A DNA stretch of 51,140 nt from Silvibacterium sp. (lineage in GTDB: Bacteria; Acidobacteriota; Terriglobia; Terriglobales; Acidobacteriaceae): contig JASHRS010000238.1 of NCBI GenBank assembly GCA_030037215.1, positions 1-51,140 on the forward strand, in the 5' to 3' direction. A program made the translations under genes and the position numbers. The notes under the pieces are model-generated. The model worked only from the letters and a program-made list of their open reading frames with translations. It made no database searches and was not told the origin of the DNA. Within the stretch, counting starts at the first letter, position 1, and every line of letters starts with the position of its first letter. Of this stretch, positions 34,974 through 44,183 are shown in pieces.

Positions 34974-35026
34974 TGACAATTCCCTTACGAACGCATGACA
35001 CGCTTCACGCATGTGCTCTTTACGTT
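34974..35026 (+). promoter_or_regulatory. Regulon box 11: exopolysaccharide operon promoter
   Basis: TGACAA (34974), a degenerate TTACGA (34985) and TGACAC (34996) are in 11-bp register on the coding strand. TACGTT (35021-35026) follows after exactly 19 bp. The ATG at 34995 would overlap the proximal repeat, so the true start must be later (35049). Confidence 0.65.
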
Positions 35027-35048
35027 CAAAGCAGAAGAGCCCACGCTT

Positions 35049-38000
35049 ATGTTTCCGTTCCTCAGCCTCTCCGAGTCAGCCCGCGTAACCCCAGCCTGGC
35101 GATCACGCGCAAGCGGCAGCGTGACGCGCGTTTCTCGCAGGCTGCGTCTCGTTTTCGCATGCATGCTGACGGCCGCATCGTGGATGGCCGCTACTTCGGC
35201 CTATGGTCAGTCGCAGTCTTCCGCAACGCCGACACAAGATTCAGTATCGTCGCAATCCAGCGATAACAACAGCGCATCGGCTATGACGGAGGAAAATGCA
35301 TCTTCTCAGGAAGGCATTAACTCTTCATTGGGGCTGAACAGCTTCAATTCCGGCGCCCCGCTCTCAGCGGATCAGATCACCGAAATTCTGGAACAAAACC
35401 CTGACCTAGCGACTGAACTGAAGTCCGAGCTGGCAGACCGGCTGGAGCAGCAAGGAGTACAGATCGATCCGGATGGCATCTCCGATCAGATGCTCTACAG
35501 CCAAATTGCCGCTAGCCCTAGCCTACGCGCAAACATCACGGCAGTTCTGCGCGCTCGTGGATACGTACCCGATGACGATCTTCGTTCTGCTGAGCCGGGC
35601 CTTGCAGGCGAAGAGGCAGGCGGTACGCAATCCCGCCCTGACGACGATACATCGGAATCGCAAGCAGAAGAAAACGCTCAGGCAGGCGCAAGCAAGTCTC
35701 GCCTCGCAGAAGGTGTTGGTACCGCGGCTACGTTTGAGAACATACGCGCAAACCATAACGCGAATGGGCCGCCGGAAAATCCCCGCAGTCAGGAAGAGGC
35801 CAACTCATCCACGGATCTGCCGAAGGTGGTGCATCGTCCTGCTCCGTATGACATGCAGTCGCTCCACGATATCTATGCGCAGATTCCATCCGGCACGCCC
35901 GAATTAAAGCGCTTCGGGTCGGATGTGTTTCTCCGTCGCAACATTTCGCAGATCGGCACTGGGGTCTCCGCTCGCAATACTCCTCTTGATGTGCCGCTCG
36001 GCCCGGATTATGTCGTCGGCCCCGGAGACACTCTTTCCATCGACATATGGGGCGGTCTTACGCAGCATATATCGCGCACCGTAGGCCGAGACGGGCGCAT
36101 CCTGCTGCCGGAAGCTGGCTCTGTTGAGGTAGCGGGGCTCCCACTCGGCAAAGCTCAGGCTTTGATCGCGGCTGAGTTGCAGCGGCAGTACCGTGATGCA
36201 CAGGTAGCAGTCACAGTCGCAAGTCTGCATTCAGTGCGCGTGTATGTCGTCGGCGATGTGCAGAGGCCGGGCGGATACGATATCAGCGCGCTGGCAACTC
36301 CAATAAGCGCGCTATATGCTGCCGGCGGCCCTACTGCAGTGGGATCGCTGCGCATGCTGCTCCACTATCGCGGTAAGCAGCTTGTTGAGAAGGTTGATCT
36401 GTATGACTTCCTGCTGCATGGCATCCGCAATGGCAGCGCGTCTTTTGAAAGCGGAGACACGCTTCTCGTTCCGCCGACAGGCCCTCAGATTGCGATCTTC
36501 GGCGCGATCAGGCGCCCTGCGATCTATGAATTAAAGGAGGGCGAGACGACCCTCTCCACGGTCATCGAGGATGCCGGAGGCATTACCTCGGCGGCTTCCC
36601 TCAATCACATCCGGATCGAACGCATCGATGCCAATCAGCAGCGCGTAACCATAACGCTGCCCGGCAATAGCGGGCTGGACCCACAGGCCAGCCAGAGCGC
36701 AATCGATTCCTTCCAGGTGAAGGACGGAGATCGTATTCGCATCGAGCCGATTCTGCCATACAGCGAGCGGGCCGTATATCTCGCCGGTCATGTTGTTCGT
36801 CCGGGCCGCCTGCCTTACATCGATGGCATGCGTCTCAGCGATGTACTCCGCAGCTATCGTGACATGCTGCCAGAGCCCTCCGACCGCGGAGAGATTGTCC
36901 GCCTCGTTCCTCCCGACCTGCATGCCGAAACCATCGAGTTCAATGTTCCCGATGTTTTGATCGGCAACACCAATGTCGATCTCAAACCCTTCGATACTAT
37001 TCGCATCTTTGGGCGCTACCAGGCGGATGCACCAATGGTGACGGTCCGCGGCGAGGTGCTGCGTCCCGGTCAGTATCCCATGTCCAAAGGCATGACAGCG
37101 GCGCAGTTGGTGCGCATGGCGGGTGGCTTTCAGCGCGACGCCCTGCAGGAGACGGCTGACCTGACCAGTTACAAGGTCGAGAGTGGAGATAGAGTTGTCG
37201 AGAATCTATCAGCGGTCCGGATCGGTGCCGCCCTTTCAGGAAACGATCCGGCTGCGGACGTTTTGCTCAAGCCAGGCGACATCCTTTCCATCCATCAGAT
37301 TACGAACTGGAACGATATCGGCGAGTCGATAACCATCAAGGGGCAGGTCCGGTTTCCCGGCAGCTATGGATTCACGGACGGCGAGCGGCTCAGCTCGGTT
37401 CTGCTTCGCGCAGGCGGTATGTTGCCGGCAGCCTATCCGGCCGGCGCGGTATTGATCCGCGACCAGGTACGTGACCTGGAGTTGAAGAGCCGCGATGAGA
37501 TGGTACGGCAGATCGAAGCGAACTCCGCAGCCGCAAGGCTTTCACCGGCTCTGGCCGGGTCGAATTCTTCCGCGACGTTCCAGTTGATTAAGGCTCAGCA
37601 GGACCAGGTGCTTGCCGAACTGAAGAGCCATCAGCCCTCAGGGCGCATGGTGATTCACATCACTGCTGACATCGACAGTTGGGCCAACACGTCCGCAGAT
37701 ATCGAGCTGCGCAGGGACGATGTATTGATCATTCCCAAGCGTCCGGGCTTTGTGCTTGTCACCGGACAGGTGTACAACGCCACCGCGCTAACCTACATGC
37801 CCAACAAAACGGCCAAGTGGTATCTCAGCCACGCAGGCGGCGCGAATGCAGCTGCCAATCGAAAGGAGATTTTCATCATCCGCGCCAACGGATCGGTCGT
37901 AGGCCGCCGCTCGGGTGGGTGGTTCGATGGGGACGTTTTGTCGACAACGCTGAATCCCGGCGATGTCGTAGTCGTACCGCAGAAGATTATCGGCGGATCG

Positions 38001-38084
38001 CTGTTCTGGAGAAACCTGCTGACCGCCGGACAGCTCGCCGCTTCCGTAGCGATCACCGCCGGCGTAGCTGCCTCGGCTCTGTAG
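35049..38084 (+). CDS. Polysaccharide export protein with six SLBB-type repeats
   Basis: 1011 residues. A signal peptide (basic run, then a hydrophobic segment to TSAYGQS) is followed by a low-complexity Ser/Glu/Gln-rich stretch of about 230 residues. The Poly_export domain opens VVGPGDTLSIDIWGG near residue 321. About six SLBB-type units follow, beginning near residues 395, 479, 574, 662, 759 and 899, each with the VxGxVxxPGxY pattern, and a hydrophobic C-terminal helix ends the protein. Family role: periplasmic/outer-membrane channel for capsule or exopolysaccharide (Wza-like, much enlarged). ATG 35049 is chosen because box 11 occupies the earlier in-frame ATG. Confidence 0.9.
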   Translation: MFPFLSLSESARVTPAWRSRASGSVTRVSRRLRLVFACMLTAASWMAATSAYGQSQSSATPTQDSVSSQSSDNNSASAMTEENASSQEGINSSLGLNSFNSGAPLSADQITEILEQNPDLATELKSELADRLEQQGVQIDPDGISDQMLYSQIAASPSLRANITAVLRARGYVPDDDLRSAEPGLAGEEAGGTQSRPDDDTSESQAEENAQAGASKSRLAEGVGTAATFENIRANHNANGPPENPRSQEEANSSTDLPKVVHRPAPYDMQSLHDIYAQIPSGTPELKRFGSDVFLRRNISQIGTGVSARNTPLDVPLGPDYVVGPGDTLSIDIWGGLTQHISRTVGRDGRILLPEAGSVEVAGLPLGKAQALIAAELQRQYRDAQVAVTVASLHSVRVYVVGDVQRPGGYDISALATPISALYAAGGPTAVGSLRMLLHYRGKQLVEKVDLYDFLLHGIRNGSASFESGDTLLVPPTGPQIAIFGAIRRPAIYELKEGETTLSTVIEDAGGITSAASLNHIRIERIDANQQRVTITLPGNSGLDPQASQSAIDSFQVKDGDRIRIEPILPYSERAVYLAGHVVRPGRLPYIDGMRLSDVLRSYRDMLPEPSDRGEIVRLVPPDLHAETIEFNVPDVLIGNTNVDLKPFDTIRIFGRYQADAPMVTVRGEVLRPGQYPMSKGMTAAQLVRMAGGFQRDALQETADLTSYKVESGDRVVENLSAVRIGAALSGNDPAADVLLKPGDILSIHQITNWNDIGESITIKGQVRFPGSYGFTDGERLSSVLLRAGGMLPAAYPAGAVLIRDQVRDLELKSRDEMVRQIEANSAAARLSPALAGSNSSATFQLIKAQQDQVLAELKSHQPSGRMVIHITADIDSWANTSADIELRRDDVLIIPKRPGFVLVTGQVYNATALTYMPNKTAKWYLSHAGGANAAANRKEIFIIRANGSVVGRRSGGWFDGDVLSTTLNPGDVVVVPQKIIGGSLFWRNLLTAGQLAASVAITAGVAASAL

Positions 38085-38182
38085 GGTGCGGCAGTGATGA
38101 ATATTTCGCTCGTGAAGTATGGATTGCCTATGACGGGTTTTGGACGTAAGTTAACCGGCTCCGTGCGCAGAGAGGTGACACA

Positions 38183-39502
38183 ATGAGTTCGCATTCCGTC
38201 CTCGCGCCGCCTGAGAGGGAAGCTCCGGCGCGGAGTCCGCTGGGGCCGATATGGGTCGTTCGCGCCGCGCTGCTCTGGACACACAGGCGCCTGCTCGCGC
38301 GGGTCACCGGCATCTCCCTGCTGGCGGGTCTCGCCATTGCTTTTGCAATTCCTAAGATGTACAAGTCCACCGCGAGCATCATGCCGCCCGAGCAGCAGGG
38401 CTCCAGTGCAATGATGCTAGCGGCGCTCGCGTCTCACTCGCCAGGCCTGGGAGCGCTAAGTACCCTTGCCGGCGGTCTGATGGACGGCCATTCCTCCGGT
38501 GCTCTGTTCGTTGACCTGCTGCGCAGCGGAACCGTGAGCGGTCACCTCATCGACCGCTTCAACCTGCAGCATGTTTATCGCAAACGTTATCGCATCGACA
38601 CTGCCAAGCGGTTGGCGCGGCTTACAAAGATTACTGAAGACAAGAAAAGTGGCGTCATCACCATCTCCGTAGAGGATAGAAGCCGCGTGCGCGCCCGCGA
38701 CCTCGCGCAGGCATATCTCGATGAACTGAACAGGCTCGTCGCAAAAACAAATACATCGGCAGCGCATCGCGAGCGTGTCTTTATCGAGCGGCGCCTGCAT
38801 GAGGCACAGGCAAACCTTGAGCAGGCTGAGCTGGAATTAAGCCAGTTCTCCAGCAAGAGCAACGCTATCGATATTCAGGAGCAGACGCGCGCCATGGTAG
38901 ATGCCGGCGCGCGCGTACAAGCGGAGCTGCTCGTCGAGCAATCGGGTTTGCAATCGCTGCGCCAGATATACGGCGATGGTAATGTCCGCGTGCGCGAAAC
39001 CGAGGCGCGCATCGCCAGCCTTCAGAGCGATCTAGCAAAGATGACTGGCTCTGCCACGGCAACAACGTACGACGATACGCGTGAGCCATCCGGTTCCAGC
39101 ACAAGCGACAACGACGGACTCTATCCTCCCCTGCACCAGCTCCCCCGTCTCGGTGTTGCTTATGCCGATCTCTATCGCCGCGTAAAGGTGCAGGAGGGTG
39201 TCTTCGAGCTGCTCACCCAGCAGTACGAAATGGCGCGCATCGAGGAAGCGAAGGATGTTCCCGTGGTCAGCGTGATCGACGCTCCGGGAATCCCCGAGAA
39301 AAAGTCCTTTCCGCCACGCCTGTTCCTTGCCCTGTTGCTCACATTTCTCTCCTTCGCCACGGCCTCGGTGTGGTTACTGCTGCGTGAGCGCTGGATTGAG
39401 ATGGATCCAGCCGATCCGCGCAAAGTGCTTGCCGCCGAGGTCCTGCCTGCCGTCCGCCGCCAGGCACGCGCCATCCTTCGCTTACGCCGGGAGGTTCAAT
39501 GA
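38183..39502 (+). CDS. Polysaccharide chain-length regulator (Wzz family), no kinase domain
   Basis: 439 residues. Two transmembrane helices (near residues 40-60 and 395-418) flank a helical periplasmic domain with long coiled-coil segments (residues about 200-300). The opening TYKS-like motif (PKMYKSTASIMPP) and the Pro-rich segment before TM2 (PGIPEKKSFPPR) are Wzz hallmarks. No Walker motif is present, so it lacks the tyrosine autokinase seen in Gram-positive-type systems, and no separate kinase is seen. AGAGGTGA lies 5 nt before the ATG. It probably sets polymer length with the Wzy-like protein and the SLBB exporter. Confidence 0.9.
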   Translation: MSSHSVLAPPEREAPARSPLGPIWVVRAALLWTHRRLLARVTGISLLAGLAIAFAIPKMYKSTASIMPPEQQGSSAMMLAALASHSPGLGALSTLAGGLMDGHSSGALFVDLLRSGTVSGHLIDRFNLQHVYRKRYRIDTAKRLARLTKITEDKKSGVITISVEDRSRVRARDLAQAYLDELNRLVAKTNTSAAHRERVFIERRLHEAQANLEQAELELSQFSSKSNAIDIQEQTRAMVDAGARVQAELLVEQSGLQSLRQIYGDGNVRVRETEARIASLQSDLAKMTGSATATTYDDTREPSGSSTSDNDGLYPPLHQLPRLGVAYADLYRRVKVQEGVFELLTQQYEMARIEEAKDVPVVSVIDAPGIPEKKSFPPRLFLALLLTFLSFATASVWLLLRERWIEMDPADPRKVLAAEVLPAVRRQARAILRLRREVQ

Positions 39503-40737
39503 AGCTTCCTTCCAGTGTTTCGGTGTCACGGCCAGGTAAGGCATCCATGAAGGTTCTGATTGCCGCGGCCTCATGGGCCTCGAACATCTCCGGGATCCAG
39601 CGCCACGCGTTCAATCTTGTGCGCTGCCTGTTGCTGAGACAGGAGATTGCGGAGGTTCACCTCGTAGTTGCTCCCTGGCAGAAAGATCTCGTGCAGGCCG
39701 GTGGCGTTCCGGAAGATCCGCGTGTATCGGTTCATATTGCGCAAATGAAAACAGGCTCACTCGGCCGGAACCTCTGGCATTATCGCGAGCTTCCAAGGCT
39801 CACCGCGCGACTGCATATCGATGTCGTTCACCTCAGCTATCCGGTTCCCGTCGCCGCAGCGGCCTTTCGCTGTCCCACCGTGGTAACGCTGCACGACCTG
39901 TACCCCTATGAAATCCCCGAAAACTTCGGTTTTCCGAAGTACACCTTTAACCGTGTCATCCTTCAGCATTGTCTTCGCGGTGTGGATTCGATCGCGTGCG
40001 TGTCGGACACGACGCGTCGGGCATTGCAGCTTTATACACCGGAGATCGTATGGAAGAAGGCCGTGCGCATATACAACTGCGTCGAAGTGAAGCCAAACTG
40101 TGCGGCGCAGCCGCCGATTCCGGGTTGGCAATCCGAGCCGTTTCTGCTCAGTGTCGCTCAGCATCGCCGCAACAAGAATCTTCCGCTCCTCATCCGATCT
40201 TTCGATTCGCTAGTCCGCCCAGGTCGGATAAACCCATCCATGCAATTGGTAATCGTCGGCATCAAGGCATCTCAGACCTGCGAGATACAGCGGCTCGTTG
40301 CAGCGTCCGGCCTCAGTCGAAACGTGCATTTTCTTGAGGGCCTTCCGGAACCGGAGCTGCAATGGTGCTACCGTCACTGCGCGGCGCTCGTCGCTCCTTC
40401 GATTACGGAAGGGTTTGGCCTGCCGGTCGCCGAGGCGCTGCTCGCGGGCTGTCGCGTCGTCTGTTCCGATATTCCCGCCCATCGGGAAATCGCCGATGGA
40501 CACTGCGCGTTTGTGGAGCTGTGCGGGAATGCAGAACAGCAACTCGTCGAAGCGATTCTCATCGTCCTCGAACAGCCTGAAAAACAGCCTGTCGCATTGC
40601 CGCAGTTCTCGGCTTTAACGCTGGCGGAGCAGTACGTCGATCTCTATCGAAAGCTCATCGCGTCGGGAATTCCTGTCGAGAGCAGGAATGTCTCTGCTTC
40701 GATCGAAGTGCCAGCAACGGAGGGCCAGTCGCTATGA
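39499..40737 (+). CDS. GT4-family glycosyltransferase
   Basis: 412 residues. The GT-B fold carries FLLSVAQHRRNKNLPLLIRSF (start of the donor domain), VIVGIKA, HFLEGLPEPELQWCYRHCAALVAPSITEGFGLPVAEALLAG, where the Glu in EGFGLPVAEAL is the GT4 sugar-nucleotide-binding E-x7-E type motif. It transfers a sugar during repeat-unit assembly in the cytoplasm. The ATG overlaps the Wzz stop (ATGA) and is preceded by GGAGGTT. Donor and acceptor sugars are not deducible. Confidence 0.9.
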   Translation: MKLPSSVSVSRPGKASMKVLIAAASWASNISGIQRHAFNLVRCLLLRQEIAEVHLVVAPWQKDLVQAGGVPEDPRVSVHIAQMKTGSLGRNLWHYRELPRLTARLHIDVVHLSYPVPVAAAAFRCPTVVTLHDLYPYEIPENFGFPKYTFNRVILQHCLRGVDSIACVSDTTRRALQLYTPEIVWKKAVRIYNCVEVKPNCAAQPPIPGWQSEPFLLSVAQHRRNKNLPLLIRSFDSLVRPGRINPSMQLVIVGIKASQTCEIQRLVAASGLSRNVHFLEGLPEPELQWCYRHCAALVAPSITEGFGLPVAEALLAGCRVVCSDIPAHREIADGHCAFVELCGNAEQQLVEAILIVLEQPEKQPVALPQFSALTLAEQYVDLYRKLIASGIPVESRNVSASIEVPATEGQSL

Positions 40738-40765
40738 GACACGTGAACTCCCAGCGGGAGCTGCC

Positions 40766-42238
40766 ATGAGCACATCTGACTCAGTCACGCCGCGTCTCTA
40801 TGCGGATGCGCTCGGGGCCTCGCGCGGGGAACACCGTGCCAGCATGGACGGGTTTTTCCCCGGCACCCTGCGAGTATGCGAAATCACAGTAGACTTCCTC
40901 ATCTGCACAGTCAGCATGGCTCTGGCGTTTTGGCTTCAGCGTTCCTTGGGCCTGGGCGGCCGGCTTTCTGCACATATGCGAGAAGACGCGGCCGTGTGCG
41001 TTAGCGTAGCGCTGCTCACTGTATTTCTTCTTTATCGAGACGAGGCCTATCACAGCGGCGGCAGCTTGCTACAGATTCGCGAGACCGAACGTGCCCTGCG
41101 CGCGTCCGTCCAGTCTGTGCTCGTTCTGTCCGCATTTGCCTTTTTTTTGGGACTGCAGTCTGACATGGGAGTACTTCTCATGGCTCTTGTACTGGTGCCG
41201 ACCCTGCTAGTTGCGGGCAAGCATGCATTCACAGTCTCCGCCCTCGACCTGCACCGTAAAAATCAGGGAAAGAATCATGCGGTCATATACGGCGTTGGAG
41301 ACACGGCCACGCGTGTTCTTTCCGCTCTGTCGCGTGCCCGCGGCTTGAGCTTGTATCCAGTGCTAGTAATCGACGATGACCGGCTACAGGAGGGAGAGTC
41401 GATATCCCAGATAGGATATCGTCGAGGCCGCTTCGTTCCAGCGCGGCGCGGACCCGTCACCGCTGCACTGCTGGAGTCCTGTCAATGCAACACCCTGGTC
41501 GTGGCCCTTCCCAATCCAGCGTCGGACAGGGTGGATGCAGCCATCGAGGCAGCGAAAAAGGCGGGAGCAAACGTAGCGCTTCTCTACGGCATGGAGCCTG
41601 GGAGACAACCATGGAAAAAGACAATAGATATGGATGGCTTGTCTCTGGCTTTGCTGTCTGAGACTTGCGAAAGCCGTTGCTACGCTGCTGCAAAACGTGC
41701 TCTCGATCTCGTCGGCTCTTCGCTTCTGCTGTCGTTTCTGTCCCCACTGCTCGTTCTTATTGCTCTTCTAGTAAAGCTTGATTCGCCCGGCCCTGCAATC
41801 TTCAGCCAGGAGAGAGTCGGCAACCGTGGGGAACATTTCAGGATGTATAAGTTTCGCTCCATGTATACGAGCGCTCCCAACTACAACTTCTCTCCGATTA
41901 CGCCCGACGATCCCAGGATTACAAGGATCGGCAGACTGCTCCGGAGGACGAGCCTCGATGAATTGCCGCAGTTGGCAAACGTTGTTCTGGGGCATATGTC
42001 GTTAGTGGGTCCTCGGCCGGAGATGCCCTTCATTACGCATGGCTATACGGCCGAGCAGCAGCAGCGGCTGCAGGTTATTCCCGGCATCACCGGCCTGTGG
42101 CAGCTGAGTGCCGCTCGCGCTTTCCCTATCCACGAAAATATTCAGTACGACTTTTATTACATCCGCAATCGATCCTTCTTCATGGATATCGCGATTCTGG
42201 TCCACACATTGTTTTTTGCCCTGCGGGGTGGGATATGA
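40766..42238 (+). CDS. Polyprenyl glycosylphosphotransferase (WbaP/WcaJ type), initiating enzyme
   Basis: 490 residues. There are four N-terminal membrane segments, a central Rossmann-like part ([13 protein letters not shown], near residue 180), a fifth membrane segment (about 320-345), then the catalytic domain: [60 protein letters not shown] and PGITGLWQ. All conserved residues of the bacterial sugar transferase family are present. It places the first sugar-phosphate on undecaprenyl phosphate. ATG 40766 has GGGAG upstream; the reading from 40688 overlaps the previous gene and is rejected. Confidence 0.95.
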   Translation: MSTSDSVTPRLYADALGASRGEHRASMDGFFPGTLRVCEITVDFLICTVSMALAFWLQRSLGLGGRLSAHMREDAAVCVSVALLTVFLLYRDEAYHSGGSLLQIRETERALRASVQSVLVLSAFAFFLGLQSDMGVLLMALVLVPTLLVAGKHAFTVSALDLHRKNQGKNHAVIYGVGDTATRVLSALSRARGLSLYPVLVIDDDRLQEGESISQIGYRRGRFVPARRGPVTAALLESCQCNTLVVALPNPASDRVDAAIEAAKKAGANVALLYGMEPGRQPWKKTIDMDGLSLALLSETCESRCYAAAKRALDLVGSSLLLSFLSPLLVLIALLVKLDSPGPAIFSQERVGNRGEHFRMYKFRSMYTSAPNYNFSPITPDDPRITRIGRLLRRTSLDELPQLANVVLGHMSLVGPRPEMPFITHGYTAEQQQRLQVIPGITGLWQLSAARAFPIHENIQYDFYYIRNRSFFMDIAILVHTLFFALRGGI

Positions 42239-42314
42239 CGTGCGCAGAACCCTTTCGGATCGGAATTCCCTCACTACGGCTGATACTTGCCATCGCTATC
42301 TCCGAGGAATAGAA

Positions 42315-43391
42315 ATGAGTGCCGCAATCATTACTGGATCTTCCGGATTGGTCGGATCGGAGGCGGCTTTGTACTTCGAGGCACTTGGATTCGATGTAAT
42401 AGGAATCGACAATGGCATGCGCGAGATGTACTTTGGCCACTCAGCTTCGACACAATGGATGACCGCGAAGCTGAAAAACGAGTTGCGGCATTACACCCAC
42501 TATGACGTGGACATACGCGACACTAACGCAATTAATCGCATCTTTGCCAAATATTCCACCGACATCCAACTCGTCATTCATGCCGCCGCGCAGCCGTCGC
42601 ACGACTGGGCCGCGACCGACCCCGTCACCGACTTCACGGTCAATGCAAACGGAACATCCATATTGCTCGAAGCAACCCGCCGTTATGCTCCTGAAGCGGT
42701 CTTTATATATATGTCCACAAATAAGGTCTACGGTGATCGTCCGAACACCCTCCCACTGGTCGAACAGGAGACGCGCTGGGAGATCGATCCTTGTCACGCC
42801 TATGCGAACGGTATTCCAGAAACTATGCCGGTCGATGCAACGCTGCACAGTTTGTTTGGCGCCTCCAAGTTGGCCGCCGACGTGTTGGTACAGGAATATG
42901 GCCGCTATTTCGGCATGAAGACGGTGTGCTTTCGCGGCGGATGCCTCACCGGCCCAAACCACTCTGGAACGCAACTCCACGGCTTTCTAGCCTATCTGAT
43001 GAAGTGTGCCATGACCGGCGCTCCTTACACGGTCTTCGGATACAAAAAGAAACAGGTCCGGGACAATATACACAGCGCCGACCTTATCCACGCCTTCCAT
43101 CAGTTCTTCCTCGATCCGCGCTGTGGTATGGCCTACAACATGGGGGGAGGCCGGTTCAGCAACTGCTCCATGCTGGAAGCGATCGCGCTGTGCAAGGAGA
43201 TCACCGGCAACGTGTTAAACCACACCTATGTCGAGCAAGGCCGGAGAGGCGACCACATCTGGTGGATCAGCGACATCTCACGCTTCAAAGCCGATTACCC
43301 GGACTGGTCCGTGCAATTCGGCGTAAAGGAAATTCTGCAGCAAATCTATGAGTTGAACATGGAACGCTGGGGAGTCGAATGCTTAGCCTAG
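42315..43391 (+). CDS. NAD-dependent sugar-nucleotide epimerase (CDP-paratose 2-epimerase-like SDR)
   Basis: 358 residues. NAD-binding motif TGSSGLVGS near residue 9, [32 protein letters not shown], and [14 protein letters not shown] follow the pattern of RfbE-like epimerases that act on nucleotide sugars. The catalytic Tyr of the YxxxK motif appears as Phe (HSLFGASK), with the Lys kept. I believe this subgroup normally shows it, but it is worth noting. ATG 42315 has GAGGAA upstream; the longer reading to 42108 lies in the preceding gene. It probably supplies a modified sugar for the polymer. Confidence 0.85.
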   Translation: MSAAIITGSSGLVGSEAALYFEALGFDVIGIDNGMREMYFGHSASTQWMTAKLKNELRHYTHYDVDIRDTNAINRIFAKYSTDIQLVIHAAAQPSHDWAATDPVTDFTVNANGTSILLEATRRYAPEAVFIYMSTNKVYGDRPNTLPLVEQETRWEIDPCHAYANGIPETMPVDATLHSLFGASKLAADVLVQEYGRYFGMKTVCFRGGCLTGPNHSGTQLHGFLAYLMKCAMTGAPYTVFGYKKKQVRDNIHSADLIHAFHQFFLDPRCGMAYNMGGGRFSNCSMLEAIALCKEITGNVLNHTYVEQGRRGDHIWWISDISRFKADYPDWSVQFGVKEILQQIYELNMERWGVECLA

Positions 43392-44167
43392 GAAAGCGCA
43401 ACGTGCTCGGAGTCATGGTCGACGCCATGGATTACGAGAGCGCTGTAGCCTTTGTCTTTGAGCGCGCCAGGCAGAGGCGCGCAGCCACAATCTCCGCACT
43501 CGCTGTGCACGGCGTCATGACCGGCGCGCTGAACCCCGAGCACAAGTACCGCCTGAACAGCTTCGACCTGCTCGTTCCCGATGGGCAGCCGGTGCGATGG
43601 GCCATCAATCTGCTCTATGGAGCAAAGCTGAGCGACCGCGTCTACGGGCCGGAGCTGATGCGCCGTATCTGTGAACAGGCTGCGCGGGAAGGCACGCCGA
43701 TTTATCTGTACGGCAGCACACGGGAGGTGCTGGCTTCCTTGATCGCCTCTCTTCGGGAAAAATTTCCTAACATTCACATCGCCGGGAGTGAGCCATCGGC
43801 ATTTCGCATATTGAGTCTGGAAGAAAGGGCCGCCGTCGCGCAACGTATACGCTCGACCGGGGCTGCAATTGTCCTCGTCGGACTTGGCTGCCCCCGGCAG
43901 GAGGTCTTCGCCTATGAATTGCGGAATCTGCTTTCGGTTCCGGTGCTTGCCGTGGGAGCGGCGTTTCCTTTTCTCGCAGGCACATTACCGCAGGCTCCAC
44001 CCTGGATGCAGCGTCGGGGGCTGGAATGGCTGTTTCGCCTGTTCATCGAGCCGCGCCGACTCTGGCGGCGTTACCTGTATCTGAATCCCGCATATCTTTT
44101 TCTCACGGCTTTGCAATGGTTGCGTCTGCGGCAGTTTTCTCCCCATGGCCGTCCGCCTTCTTTGTAG
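43379..44167 (+). CDS. WecG/TagA/CpsF-family glycosyltransferase (GT26)
   Basis: 262 residues. The family core is visible: [33 protein letters not shown] (N-terminal), [41 protein letters not shown] and [42 protein letters not shown]. It transfers a sugar (ManNAcA or GlcNAc in known members) onto a lipid-linked acceptor at the membrane. It overlaps the epimerase by 13 bp with GGGGAG upstream. Last gene of the exopolysaccharide operon; the convergent secreted glycosidase gene ends 17 bp away. Confidence 0.93.
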   Translation: MLSLGKRNVLGVMVDAMDYESAVAFVFERARQRRAATISALAVHGVMTGALNPEHKYRLNSFDLLVPDGQPVRWAINLLYGAKLSDRVYGPELMRRICEQAAREGTPIYLYGSTREVLASLIASLREKFPNIHIAGSEPSAFRILSLEERAAVAQRIRSTGAAIVLVGLGCPRQEVFAYELRNLLSVPVLAVGAAFPFLAGTLPQAPPWMQRRGLEWLFRLFIEPRRLWRRYLYLNPAYLFLTALQWLRLRQFSPHGRPPSL

Positions 44168-44183
44168 CAACCTGGGTGTATAT

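Noticed and set aside
12452-35001. CRISPR-like or iteron repeats
   Set aside because: The repeats are hexamers with 5-bp gaps in promoter regions, not long repeats with unique spacers. No cas or replication gene is present.
34995-35048. Earlier start (34995) for the SLBB exporter
   Set aside because: It lies within the promoter repeat and before the inferred transcription start. The signal peptide would begin about 45 residues in.
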